Shown piece after piece: positions 9,392 to 21,186 of a stretch of 64,000 nt of DNA. Position 1 is the stretch's first letter, and the number at the start of each line of letters is the position of its first letter. This DNA comes from Apiospora phragmitis (Eukaryota; Ascomycota; Sordariomycetes; Amphisphaeriales; Apiosporaceae), in the NCBI GenBank assembly GCA_038363925.1, contig JAQQWL010000008.1, forward strand, positions 744,001-808,000, given 5' to 3'. Position numbers and translations under genes: made by a program. Below the pieces are notes generated by a model. That model ran no database searches, had not been told where the DNA came from, and saw only the letters and a program-made list of their open reading frames with translations.

Positions 9392-11687
9392 ATGGCTTTC
9401 ACGAACCGGGATTGGAATCCAGGTAAGTGCCTCCTCGAGAGAGTGTGCAGAGGGCGCATATCGATAGATTTATCTCTTCCCCAGTTGGTACATGGGCTAA
9501 CTCTTTCTTTCTTTCTTTTTCTTCTTTTGCGCTAGATCCGGTGATCCTCCGCTCATATATCAGGTTTCAGGGGAAGCAAGACATCTTGCAGACTACCCAA
9601 GAATCATCCCGCATATTTAGAAAAGAATTCGACTATACGCATTTCATCTTCAAGAGGACTCTGGGGTGGGGTGGTTTTGGCCTGGCCTTGAAATACGAAC
9701 AAGTAGACGCAAACGGGCAGCACGTCGCTTATGCCTCCGTGAAGGTTCCTAGGGCTGCGCATGTCGAAACAATAGCGTCGTTCAAGCATGAGACGAGGTA
9801 TTACATGGTCAGTCAGATGACAAGTTAATACAATGTACCTTTGGGTCGTTGCTCACTACTTATTCTACTGTTTTATAGAGGTTCGAAGCCTCCGAACACA
9901 TCCCACGTCTACTTCATTTCCCCCCGGGCATGACGGAGGAGCAAGACGACGGAACAAAGGCATTGCCCGAGGGTAACGATCAGTTCTGGGTAAACAGCAG
10001 CGGCCTTCACCTACTCGTTCATCACGCAAGTAAGGATCTACTGGAACCAGGACACATAGCCCCTTTCCCGAACTTGGCTTGAAGAATTGGCCTCTGACGA
10101 GCCACGTAGTGATCCTCGAGTATCTCGAGTACGGCGACCTCAATGAGTTGATGCATAAGTTAACCGACACATTCTGGGAGAGGACCGGGGGTACTATTTC
10201 TAGAAGCACGAACTCATACCTAATAGGACTCTATGGAGGTTCTTTCTCTGTTGTAAGTTTACCATTTCTCGCCTTTTATGACCGGAACTTCACTTTGCTT
10301 AACCAAAGCTGTCGTAGTAACTAGGGGTTGCATCGCGATGGCATATCCGCGAAAGTCAGAGGCCCAACTAGAAGCCATGATCCAATCGCAGCAGGCACAA
10401 CATCGCAACGGGGGAGCCTCTGCCGCCAACGCAGATATACCTTGGCGCGAGGTGATGCTTTTGAAATTGAGAAGTCGTTTGATCCATAGAGACCTGGACC
10501 CGGGCAATGGTACGTTTCCACAACTTCTCAGGGGCACACACCCACGGAGATTTCCTTTGATGATTTAACCCACTATAAACTAACGCGAACGTCTCTCCGA
10601 ACAGTCTTCCTGGGCAAGCCCGACGCTGGAGATACGGAACATAGTTTCCATCCTGTCGCAAAGGTTAGCAACTCGCCCATCCCCCATCCGTGGGTCCACG
10701 TCACCTGCTTCATACCGCCAGCGGCGCTGACACTTTACGTTCTGTTTCAGATAGCCGACTTCGGCGCAATGTGGGATGCTGCAAAGGGTCAAGGACTCTT
10801 GTATGTCGACGCACCGGGTCTAGGGAAAACGTATGTCGACCATCCCTTCAGTCGGCGTTTGAAAAACGCAACGACTAGTATTTAGTCGGAGAAGAAACTG
10901 ATCTGGTATTGCTAGTGACATGAGAAAAGGAGGCAAGCCGCACTGGCTCGCGCCTGTAAGTATTCTCTATATCCCATTCGAGGTTAATACCAAAGGAGCG
11001 AACAAGTTTTGCAGCTGATACATTGTTCTTCCTATATCAACAGGAGCAGTTCGACGACTACGTACACCAGGGTGCAGGATCCTTTGGTGACTGGACCAAC
11101 ATCTGGGGTATTGGCATGGTAAGTCATCAGTCACGTTTCGCTTTGCCATCTATCACTTTCTCCGCGGTCAGATAGACTTCCTGTGCCCGCTTAACATTTG
11201 CGGATAGATCATGTTTAACATCATGACCCTCACCGTGTGGCGCCCGCACACACGTGAGTCGAGATTTGTGCCGATACCGACGCCAACGGACCCGAACCGG
11301 ATAGTCGAAACCTTCGGGTGGTACCTTGATGACACGCAGCCGTGGCCGACGCCGCGCAGCGCCGATGCGATGAAATTCTATGATTACGACAAGGACCTGC
11401 GTGAGCTCGGTAAGTTACCCCCCACTCCCCGTTTTTTGGTAGAACCTCACCTCCGTTCTTCTTATTTGGCAAGGATGGATCTAACTTCCGGGATGACGAC
11501 AGTAATGCTGTGTCTCGAGAAGTGGCCAAAAAACCGGCCCACACTAGGCCAACTGCTTAGCACCATCGAGAAGGCGATCAAGCGAGGGGATGAAAAGGAG
11601 GCGCAGGGGGCCAGCGGCGAACTAGAGACAAACGCACAACTCGAAGCCTTCTATGACCAATATTTCCTCTCGGTAAGCAACTTCTGA
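9392..11687 (+). CDS. Protein-kinase-like gene K3, most complete of the tandem set
   Basis: ATG at 9392 in MAFTNRDWNP; the first intron is 9423-9535. The N-lobe has LGWGGFGLALKY and YASVKVP, the hinge VILEYLEYGDLNEL, then TLWRFFLC. The catalytic loop is IHRDLDPGNVFLGK with a canonical HRD, DFG is present (IADFGA), and the APE triplet is rebuilt across the intron 10956-11043 (LAP then EQFDDY). NIWGIGMIMFNIMTL and CLEKWPKNRPTLGQLL complete the C-lobe. The first apparent frame change can be explained by a 95-nt intron 9990-10084; a second near 10205-10215 remains unexplained. About ten exons are needed. It is a probable Ser/Thr kinase of a fungus-specific family, but its gene model is insecure. 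Confidence 0.5.
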
Positions 11688-12042
11688 GGCCAATTCCTTC
11701 CTATTCCAGTGGTATCCTCTCTTTATTCTGGTGTGTCAGGGGAGATAAATGCACCATCTAGTCTAGGACTGCCCCTGTTCCCTCCCGAGACACTCTTGAA
11801 GAGTAATACTAACGCCGAGAGTTGATAGGCCCCGGAACCTGTGGATCACTGGGAAGGCAGATACTGATAAGGGTAATGGGGGTCCCTGGGCGTCTTGTAG
11901 GAGGAGTATACGATATAGCGCCATCATAGCATCGGGTCCAGTATGCGTAAAGAAAATACTGGACAAAACAAGTTGCGAATAATCTGAACATGCGTGCTTA
12001 TTAAACACGCTCTTCCTAGTCTAGAGCCCGACCGGGGACCTT
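11688..12042. other. Convergent intergenic region, K3 / Noc2
   Basis: No gene recognised; this should be the 3' regions of two converging genes. An alternative last K3 exon after an intron beginning at about 11674 is possible but not supported by any motif. Confidence 0.4.
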
Positions 12043-14365
12043 CTACTCGTCATCTGAAGACTCATCATCTTCGTCCATCTCATCCACATCCTCGTCCTCT
12101 TCACTTTCGGCTTCAGGTATCGCCTCGGCTTCTAAAGCCTCCTGTTCCTCTTCCTTCCTCTTGCGGTCGTCCTCCTTTCGTGCCTGCTCAAGCATGCGGG
12201 CCTTCTCAGCACCCGATTTGCGCTGAGCGACGACGTAAGCACCGACAGGAGTCTTCTCCCAGTCGAAATCCTTCAAAAACGCATCCACTTGTGACCTGTC
12301 CTGGAGCAAAGTCTACCTTTGCACGCCTTTGCTCGATGAACTTGGAGTTCGCCTCGAGCTTCTGCACCAGCAAAATCAGGCCTGACCGTAACTTTCCATT
12401 GCTGTTACCGCCAGTCTTCTTCCGCGACTGCTTGAGCCATCGCTTCAGCGTGATGATAACGGGCAGAGCAAACTCGGGGAACGCAATGTTTGTCGACCAA
12501 AGCACAAAGTATTCGGAGAATAGCTCAACAATTTGATCACCAACGCCGTCTTGGTATACCCGGGTTCCCAGCTGTGACTTTGGCGCTTTGTAGGCGACAT
12601 GGAAGTCGAAGGGCTTGAGGGTCGCGGCTTTGGGCGTCTTGCGCATCTCAGCAGAGTTCAATACTTCGATAAGAGCCGATGAGAGCGGGATGTAAGTTCC
12701 AGTAGCTCGTGAGATTCGCAGTAATGACCGTATCAGTTGGAATCGAATAGGGAAATATGTTGCGTTGGGAATGAGTCTCATAGCTCCAAGTGTGACCTGA
12801 ACGAGGGGGTATATAAGCAATTTCAGCTGCGACTCCTTCCCCGATTCTGCCTCCTTCAGCGGGCTGCAGTGCTCTGCCAGAACACATGACCAGAAATCCA
12901 AAGAGTGCACATATTGCCAGTTGTACACGTTTCTGTAAGATTCCTTGTGGTTGTTCACAATACTGTTTCGCAAGTGAATAGCGAGCTGCCGGATGAAACC
13001 GAATGCCGTCGTGTAGCCGATGCCCTGATCAATACCCCAGAGCTCGGCTGCGGAGTTCTTCATAAGGTTGATACCTTGGATTGTGTTGACGTTTGTGACT
13101 CGTGCGCCAGCGATGAGGCCTTGATAAGTGGCCTTCAAAACGACCTCTCGTATGCCCTTGTCACCAATGACTACAAGTCTCCGCAACACCAAGAATGCTG
13201 TAATGCGGGTAGACTCGCTGCTGGTGTGCAGCGACCAGAACCCGACAACTGTCTTGATCAGAACCTTTAATAACTTCCTGAAGCTGAGCATGTACGGAAT
13301 CAGGGGAGTCAGGGCTGACAGAGTCAGTTTCAGGGTGGCATCATCTGACAGTGTACCCAGGAGGTGAAGGATGGCGGATGTGAAACTCCTGAGAAGTACA
13401 GACAACGTCTTGAACTTCTTGGACTTGGTGGGCACATGGACCTTGCCAGAAGCAGTCTCCTTGACAGGAATATGGTGTTGCAGCACCTCGGGTATTTGTT
13501 TTAGTGCAACCACGAGGATATCGTGGAATACCTCTGGGCTCGAGATGTTGTATTTCTGCTTTCTCTCGCCCTCAGCGTCGTCTTCGTTCAAGTGCGCAGC
13601 AGAACGGAATGCCAGTACGACTTGCCGCGTAGCCCTTAGGGAGTGGTTCTCAGCCATGGAGGTCTTCCAGCGCGCCACCATCTCCCGAGTCAATTCATCC
13701 TCGTCCACAGGTTCCTCATCGGAGTCCTCCGCAGATTTCTTGGAGGCCTTCTTCCGCTTCTTCTTGGGCTGCTCCTCTCCTTCGCTCAGGTCGTCCACTT
13801 CAGCCAGATCGGCATCGTCGAACTCCAGTGCTTCGGGGTCGTTCTCCTTCAAGAATTTATAGAATTCCGGGTCGTCTTTTGCCAGCGCGTCCATCGCATC
13901 CTTGCTCATGCCAACCGCATTGTCCATCTCTTCGTCGGCAGCGTCCTCGTCGTCACTTCCGAATTGCTGTTCGTCCGCCGGCGAGGCATCGTCTTCGCTG
14001 CCATCCTCGAATGGATCTTCGTCATCGCCGGCGGGTTGGTCTCGTTTCCGCTTGCCCAACTGCTTGGCAGCAGCCTTTCCATCCTTTGACTTATCCAGGA
14101 TCTCGAAGCCTCCGCCAAAGAAGTCGTCCACGCTCATCTCTCCGACGTTGGGGGTTTTTTCCTTGCCATTGAGCTTCTTGGGAGCATCGGGATCGTTGGG
14201 GCCCTTGAAGAACTCGCCATCTTTCGTGGTCTTCAGCTGCTTCTTGGCCTTGACTTGTTGTCGCTGCTTGACCTTGGCGGCTGCTTTCCGTTGGTCTAAA
14301 ACACCCTTCAAGTGCTTTGACTCGAATTTCTTCGTCGCCTTGAAGTTCTTCTTAGCACCTGCCAT
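12043..14365 (-). CDS. NOC2: Nucleolar complex protein 2 (ribosome biogenesis)
   Basis: Single exon, about 773 aa once one extra G near 12305-12310 is allowed for. The N-terminus (MAGAKKNFKATKKFESKHL) is highly basic, then come long acidic tracts, then the Noc2 core with LLIYPLVQVTLGAMRLIPN and ATYFPIRFQLIRSLLRIS, and FIEQRRAKVDFAP. The frame then changes, and homology resumes at DRSQVDAFLKDFDWEKTP, followed by an acidic C-terminal tail. Noc2 pairs with Noc1 and Noc3 in the nucleolus and nucleus to mature and export pre-60S subunits, and is essential in yeast. The frame change in an essential gene points to an assembly error. I chose the Met at 14365 over the in-frame Met at 14431 because the conserved basic start follows it. 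Confidence 0.9.
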
Positions 14366-14896
14366 CTTGAATATCGGCTGAGGAAACGTGCAGGTGTCGA
14401 AGAAGTTGGGTGTGATCGTTGACTTACACACCTACTTTCACAGGGTATGTATGATACAGTTAATTGAACTGGGCGCTGCTCGACAACATGAAATTTTTAG
14501 GTGGAGAAGAGTGCCGATAAGGCTTATCAGAGCTGAGCTAGGCAAAAAAAGAGGGAGTCGGTCTTGGCAGGTACTCGCAGCGTAGTGGGGGGCTCCACGG
14601 TTACCTAATACAGAGCACTTCAGCCTCTCTGCCGTACTGTGGTCGCATCCAGACCAGAAGTATGTAGGTTAGGTAGGTACAACTGCTTGACGTGATCACA
14701 CCCGACCGGAGCATAGTGGATCGCAGTCCTAGATCTCGTCATTTGATAACTGGACTGTGCCTTGTTCAATAGGGTGTTCTGGACTTGAACCCCAGGGTCT
14801 CTGGGTGATAAAACCATAAAACCTCGCACCACGTGCAACTTCCATGATCATCTGTCTGTAGATGCGACGTCTCCCGGTGACGTCAGTAGCTTCACG
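14366..14896. other. Divergent promoter region, NOC2 / VPS28
   Basis: About 530 bases between divergent housekeeping genes. No coding sequence. A T-arm-like stem lies at 14779-14795 (minus strand) without a full cloverleaf. A TAGGTTAGGTAGGTAC motif lies near 14665. Confidence 0.5.
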
Positions 14897-15717
14897 ATGA
14901 TATCAAGGCAGGCTTATGCGCCAACGCCTCATAGCTATGTCCCAAATACGACTTTGTCTGCAACGATAGACCTGGACGAGGTAAGTAGCTGGAAATTCTT
15001 GGGTGAGCTCAGTACTAATTCATACGACATAGGAGGTCAAGCTGGCAGAGACACGTGCGGAACGGGATTTGCAGGATTCTCTTGCCGAGATCTTCTCCAT
15101 CATCGTCACCCTCGATGAGCTGGAGAAGGCCTTCTTGAAAGATGCCATTCCCGAAGCCGATTATACGGAGATCTGCGAAAGGTCTCTAAAGCAGTACAAG
15201 TCGATCCTCGCCGACGAAACTGTCGCCAACGCTTTTGGCGGCTTGGAAGAGTTCAAGGCTGAGTGGGATGTATGAAGCCATCTAGCCGGGAACTGTTGCA
15301 GAAGAATGCTAATGTGGCATATAGTTGGAAGTGCCACGGGCAACAGAACGTCTCAAAGTCGGCATGCCTTCTACAGCCGTCACCGCTTCGACCAGTAGTG
15401 CTCCTGCCCCGCCTTCATCGACCAGCAACATGTCAGGGGCCCTCATCTTGGAGGCAACCCAAGACTTCATCACTTTCTTGGATGCTCTACGGCTCGGGCT
15501 TCTTGCTAAGGATCAACTGCATCCCCTCCTCACAGATGTCATACAGAGCGTGAACAAAGTGACGGACCGCGACTTTGAGAACCGAGGGAAGATCGTTCAG
15601 TGGCTTATCACGTTGAACCAGATGAGAGCCACCGAGGAATTAAGTGAGCAGCAGGCCAGAGAGTTGGAGCTGGATATCAACTCGGCGTACCAAGGGTTTA
15701 AGAGCACCCTGACCTGA
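14897..15717 (+). CDS. VPS28: ESCRT-I subunit Vps28
   Basis: Join 14897-14980, 15033-15269, 15325-15717; 714 nt, 237 aa, all splice phases consistent. The N-terminus reads AYAPTPHSYVPNTTLSATI then DLDEEVKLAETRAERDL, and NLAEIF-like DSLAEIFSIIVTLDELEKAF forms the Vps28 core that binds Vps23 and Vps37. A Ser/Ala/Pro linker follows (about 120-140). The C-terminal four-helix domain is LEATQDFITFLDALRLGLL to ELELDINSAYQGFKSTL, the ESCRT-II/Vps36-binding part. It acts on endosomes to sort ubiquitinated cargo into multivesicular bodies. The length matches the family. No anomalies. Confidence 0.95.
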
Positions 15718-16754
15718 GCCTGGCGGGCGAGCATACTCAAACTGAAGAAGCAAGCACAGCCAGCCCGACTATGTCATGCCGCTCAGGTCAGGGTCGGAAC
15801 CGGCGGAGAACAGCATTGTATGATCTCGAGTTTTGGATTGTAGTGTACGTCAAGGAGGCCTACACTTGGGCCATGTTTCGTATAATGTGGCCTTGATGAT
15901 AGACATGTACTAAACCACATGCGGCTATATAATCCGACTGAGCGGCGTGCAAAGGGATTAGCTAAGACTGCGATATCCCTAATCAATATTTGGTTGCTTG
16001 GTATTAACAACTTATTTGCTACAAACAGAGATCGAATGCCTACTACCTACTTACATGTACTTGTTGCTTTGTGAATATTTGGTCACCTAAAAGTGAGGAG
16101 TGTAAGGCGTGTCACAGCGACAACCCCCAGCTCTGCTGTAACTCCCATGCTGTGACCGGGGCAGGTACGTACCTTCCGCTTCAGTGTCAGTGTGCCCCAC
16201 CCATCAAATATGGCGGCTTTTTTTGGGCGCCGACACCAAGAAGGACGGCGGGCAAGTTTCATCAGTTGTCAACTTCCATTTTCCACTTTCTCCCGTGCGA
16301 ATCCCTCTATCAGGCCGAATTTTTCTCGAGTGAATTGGCTCTGCCTGGCGCAAAGTCGCAAGTCACCGTTTTTTATACCCTTTCCCGAACCTCGCATTCG
16401 CGACAGCAACGAATCCCCTCCCGTTGACATTCTTTTCACCCTCCAAGCGATAAGATAAAAACCACCAGCAGCCAACTTCCTAGTTTCTGCCCCACGAAAG
16501 AGCGAAACATTGAAACCTCGCATCCATCCGCCATCGTCCCTACTCCATTTGCGCCCCAAACTCTTGAGCAGTTGGAGCTACCTCGAGGCACTTTCCCCTA
16601 TTTTTGAAACCTCGTATTAGGTTGCCAACTTCCTCTACTGAATTGCGCATCTTTTTTTTGTGCATTCAACAACCATCTCATTCTCCCCCGCCTCTCCAAG
16701 GGAAGAAAAAAAATACCCAAAGCATCCCCACCAACCACACACACAACAGACAAA
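15718..16754. other. Intergenic and 5' leader of the eIF4E gene
   Basis: About 1 kb with no gene. From about 16240 onward the strand is pyrimidine-rich with CA-rich stretches just before the eIF4E ATG (16720-16754), typical of the leader of a strongly expressed fungal gene. Confidence 0.5.
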
Positions 16755-17643
16755 ATGGCCGAGCAACAAGTCGACCTCAAGACGATTCCCGTCTCGCCCG
16801 AGGGCGAGCACGAAGAGACCCCCGCAGTCGATCTGGATGGAAAGCTGGTGACGGTGTTCCACGACAAGGACAACTTCAATGTTAAGCACCCTCTTCAGAA
16901 CAAGTGGACTTTGTGGTTCACTAAGCCCTCAAGCGGCAAGGTACGTCCGTCCCTACGTCTTCGGCTGGTAGCTGCATACCTCATGTGCCAGTTCTGAAAA
17001 CTAACAATAATCTGGTTGCAGGGTGACAACTGGAATGACCTGTTGAAGGAAGTCATTACATTCAACTCGGTCGAGGAGTTCTGGGGAATCTACGTGAGTA
17101 TTGCCTTGCCCTTATTGTCGCAGGCCACCGTACTGAATGCAACGCAACCTGTAGAACAACATCGCTCCTGTCAGCGATCTGGCCCTCAAGTCCGATTACC
17201 ACCTTTTCAAGGAGGGTGTGCGCCCCGAATGGGAGGACCCTCAGAACAAGCATGGTGGCAAGTGGTCCTACAGCTTCAAGGATAAGCGCAACTGCGACAT
17301 CAACGACATCTGGCTGCACACCATGCTGGCTGCCATTGGCGAGACGCTCGAGGAAGAGGATGATGGCGAAGTCATGGGTGTTGTCGTCAACGTGCGCAAG
17401 GCTTTCTTCCGTATCGGAGTCTGGACCCGCACAATTGGTAAGAGCATCCCTAACAGGGGCGACGGCGATGTTGCGGGCGGCAAGGGACGATCCGTACAGA
17501 AGGGTCAGGACATCCTGATGCAGATCGGCAAACGCTTCAAGGAGATTCTCAAGCTTCCTCCCAACGAGCCTGTCGAGTACTCTGGCCACACCGATGCGGC
17601 TCACAGTGGAAGCACTCGTGCCAAAGCCAAGTTTACCGTTTAA
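16755..17643 (+). CDS. Translation initiation factor eIF4E (cap-binding)
   Basis: Join 16755-16940, 17022-17093, 17155-17643; 747 nt, 248 aa. The sequence shows the eIF4E fold: HPLQNKWTLWFTKPSS, then NWNDLLKEVITFNSVEEFW, then GVRPEWEDPQNKHGGKW (cap-stacking Trp with the Glu-Asp pair) and WLHTMLAAIGE. A Ser/Gly-rich tail follows. It binds the m7G cap and recruits eIF4G in the cytosol. The start ATG sits in ACAAAATGG after a CA-rich leader. The length is usual for filamentous fungi and no frame disruption is seen. Confidence 0.95.
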
Positions 17644-18307
17644 GGTGAAGGATTGGAACGGAAGAGGTGCAAGCCTTACATGAATGTATTTGCTATGGAC
17701 ACAATTGCCTGGCCTCTACCCTGATTTGCCCCAATATGGTCACGTTTTGGAGTCCTGAAAACCCTAGAAGGGTATGCAGGAACGATGACAGCAGAGTTTA
17801 AGAGGGGACTTTGACCATCTACATCTCCCATCGCCCAGAAGATGTGGCGGAATGTTTAACAGTGGAGAATATACAAAAAGGACGCGCAGCATTGTCAGTA
17901 GTTATCTACGAGCTGTGCCAGTACTTGATCAGTTGGGGCAGTAGAGACGCCCGACTACATACCGCATAATTGCTACATCATATTGATCTCACATGACCCC
18001 AGTCAAGAAGCCCGCCATGGTCTGTGTTCATTTAAAATTTAAGTGAAAACCAAGTGATGAGGATCAGTGTTTTATTTAATTCCGTGTTGCAACAAGAGTT
18101 TCCTATGGGATCTGAAGTTTGCTCTATATATGCAACCAAATCCATTTTCCTGTATAAGTCGTCTTTCTCTGGATGACTCCCGTTCGCAATACAAGAGTTG
18201 AGTGGAAACCCTCGAGAAGCATTCGAGTATCATCTTTCGTAATCGTACATGACCGATCAACCTGTCTAGACGATAGATAGGCCCACCGACCCTAGTCAGT
18301 TGCCTCT
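17644..18307. other. Convergent 3' region, eIF4E / acyl-CoA synthetase
   Basis: No gene evident. AT-rich segments (about 18025-18130) are compatible with polyadenylation regions of both convergent genes. Confidence 0.5.
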
Positions 18308-20439
18308 TTACAACTCATCGCCGCTGAAGTCATCCTTGAAGACGGCGCCGACGAGCGTCTTCTTGTTGACCTTGCCCATGGCGTTGCGGGTATGCTTTCG
18401 ACGACCCGCAGGACCTGGGGGATCTTGTAGTTGGCCAGGCGGTCGCGGAGCGCGCGGCGCATGTCCATGGGCTTCCAGCCCTTGGGCTTGTGGGCGTCGT
18501 GGAGGACGATGACGGCGCCGACCTTCTGGCCCCACTTGCCCGAGGGCACGGCGAGCACGGCGGCCTCGGCGACCTCGGGCAGCGACAGGAGCTCGCGCTC
18601 GACCTCGAGGGCCGAGACCTTCTCGCCGCCCGACTTGATGATGTCGGCCGACTGGCGGCCCAGGATGAAGTACATAGACCCTCGGGCCCAGTCGCCCGAC
18701 TGGCCGGACCCGGCGCCCGTGGAGACGGACCGCCGCAGCGCGATGTCGCCCGTCTTGAACCAGCGGCCCTTGCCGTCCTCGCCCTCGACGAACTCCTTGG
18801 CCGTGGCCTCGGGGTTGCGCCAGTACTCCCGGAAGACGTTGGCGCCGCGGAGCTGGATCTCGCCGCTGTGCTCGCGGCCGCCTTCGGCCGAGTCTTGGGT
18901 CACGACCTGCTTGGTCTCGGGGTCGACGAGGCGGGCTTCGACGCCCGGCAGCGGCCAGCCGACGGAGCCGTCCACGCGGTCCGTGTAGTCCAGGCCGCAA
19001 GAGAGGGCCATGCCGACCTCGGTCATGCCGTACCGCTCGAGCAGGACGTTGCCGTGGCTCAGGTCGCGCCAGGCGCGCTTCACGGGCGTCGGCAGCGCCG
19101 CCGAGCCGGAGATGGACACGCGCATGTTGTCCGGGTTGATGGCGGTGCGCGCCGCCGTCGCGATCGGGGCGGGCAGAGCGGGGTGCGTCGAGAGCAGGCG
19201 GGGTGTACACGGTGGGGACGACCGTGAGGAAGGTGATGGGCGCGCTGAACATGCGTGAGTGTTTGGCTTCATTTTCGGCGGCGGCGGCGGCGGAGTCGCC
19301 ATTGGTGACACCGTTGCTACCATTGCCATTGGCCTGTAGGAAGGGCTTCGCAAACCGGCGCCATACGGTATCGGCATTGAACGGAAACAGGAACTCGATC
19401 GTGCTTCCGGCGAAGAGAGGGGTGAGTATGGCGTTGACGGTGCCGTGGATGTGGTGGAGGGGCAAGACGTGCAGGAGCCGGTCGCGCGGCGTGTACTTCC
19501 AGGCCGCGATCAGTGAGCGGCATTGCGCAGTCAGTGCGGTCTCGGGCAGAAGGACGCCCTTGGGCCGGTTCGTGGTGCCCGAGGTGAAGAGCATCATGCC
19601 TGCACCTTTGGTGTCGGCATCGTCACTGCTAAGGTGGGCTTGGGCTCCATTTGCTCCATTTTCGGCACTAAAAGAAGTCCCGCCGAGATGCTTGGGCAGC
19701 TCGACAAGCTTGGGGTGAGGATGCGGTGTGGGATTCGGGGAAGGGTCTGGGAAGGGCGTCGAGAGGACTTCCTGCGCTTTGGTAGTATACTTGGCCGAGT
19801 GCAGAAGCAGCAGAGTTTCGGAGTGCGACAAGATGTATTGTAGCTCGGCGGGGGGAAGGGTGGTGAAAGTGGTAGCGCAATGGCACGTGCCGCCAGAATC
19901 GCAAGCAGGGTTACTTGGTTCGTTGGTCAGCTTTTCGTTATTGCTTTTTACTTTGCGCCGTACATAAATCCAGGAACAGGACAAAAGAGATTTAGTAAAA
20001 GCCAATGCGTACCAACATAGTCGTAGCTGTTCTCAACTAGGAATGCTATTCGTTCTCCCCGGATGTCCGACTTGCCGGCGGCCTCATATAACCGGTCACG
20101 GGTACGCACAACGTCGGGGAGAAGCTCGCCGTACTTGAAGCTACGTCCAGAGAGGCAGTGCACAACGGCTGTCGAGTCTGGGTCATGTTTCGATATGGCC
20201 TCGAAGAGAGGAAGTCTGGGCAGGGTGGAGGCCATCCTGAAGAAGTGCAGGCCGGCAGTGGCAGCGGAAGCTTTAGACAATGGTGGTAGTGTTGTTGGTG
20301 GTGGTCCGGAAAAGAGTGACGACAGCGTCCGCGGCTTGCTACGACTAATGCAGGCAACAAATCGTTGTGCAACTGGGAAAGGAGAGGAAGTAGACGCACG
20401 ACGCAAAGCAGGCCCGGTAATATTACTATACAACAGCAT
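18308..20439 (-). CDS. Malonyl-CoA/acyl-CoA synthetase of the ACSF3 type, mitochondrial leader
   Basis: Complement of join 18308-19913, 20013-20439. Three single-base homopolymer changes are needed (about 19852 missing C, about 19207 extra C, about 18390 missing C); correcting them gives exactly 678 codons, 677 aa. The ANL-superfamily motifs are in order: LFTSGTTNRPKG (AMP-binding loop), LPLHHIHG, RYGMTEVGMALSCGLD, GSVGWPLPGVEARLV, GRWFKTGDIA, IKSGGEKVSALEVE, and a catalytic-Lys tail NAMGKVNKK. The MALS and PLPGVE pattern favours malonyl/methylmalonyl-CoA synthetase (ACSF3/MatB) over acetyl-CoA synthetase. The first 68 residues are Arg/Ser-rich without acidic residues, and a second Met (residue 69) begins MASTLPRLPLFEAI, where the conserved part starts. 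It is divergent from the BolA gene. Confidence 0.85.
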
Positions 20440-21186
20440 TACGGGGACTCTCAGAGACCGAAAAGGAAAAAAGGGACCGTTCCAAGGGAAGACAAGTATA
20501 AAAAAAGAGCCGATCTCCGAGGGCCGTCCGATGTCCAGTGTTGTGCTCTGCTCGACTTTGTCGGTTTGGCTGTGGTATCAGTCTGTCAGTAAGTAGCGTC
20601 CGGGTAGAGCAAGTGTGATTCACACAGGTACCCCTACTGTACGCAGTGCTTTCGGGAAGAGAATGCCTGCAGCGTACAGAGAAGATCCGCTTGGCAAGGG
20701 TCTAATCCCCAATGGCTGACATGCCGTATTCCGAGGGGGCGGACAAAACTGCCGTTGAAATTCTTGATTACTTTAGCTAATAAGGCGCCGTGGGATGTTC
20801 CAAAGTAGAAACCTCGGGGTTACATTCTAGGCTATTCATTGATCAAAGAGAGAACATTAGGGTGTGCAGGTGGTGTGTGTGGTAGGGGAGATCGGAACTG
20901 CAGCATCTTCCAATTGCATTTTTGCCCCTTGATTTTTCGTCACTGTTCTCTCTCTCTATCTAATCTAGGTACATACCGAATCACCGGTCCGCCTGTCCCG
21001 GAGTGTCAACCCCAACTCTAAATCCATCGCCAGAGAAAGCCAGTCATCCGTCCACCGGACCCGACTATCCAATCCGTGAAGTAGTGCATGAGTAACCATA
21101 CCGTGCCAAATTGCACTGTACACTATCGCCAAACTGTCATTCAACCATCAAGTGCCACAATCACAACCACGGGACTCTCGGTTTAG
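20440..21186. promoter_or_regulatory. Shared divergent promoter region, ACSF3-like / BolA
   Basis: 747 bases between two divergently transcribed genes, without coding sequence. No unambiguous TATA box or named operator was recognised. It is the only visible place for the promoters of both genes. Confidence 0.5.

Noticed and set aside
12300..12325. Tiny intron at the Noc2 frame break
   Set aside because: GTAGAC...CCAG would be only 16 nt, too short to splice; a single extra G explains the break.
14768..14830. Minus-strand tRNA candidate
   Set aside because: A good T-arm (CTGGG, GTTCAAG loop, TCCAG) and a D-arm-like TATGGTTTTATCAC are present, but no anticodon arm or pairing acceptor stem; at best a truncated tRNA-derived fragment.
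18490..19227. 245-codon plus-strand frame over the acyl-CoA synthetase
   Set aside because: Antisense shadow of a GC-rich gene with ANL-superfamily motifs on the other strand.
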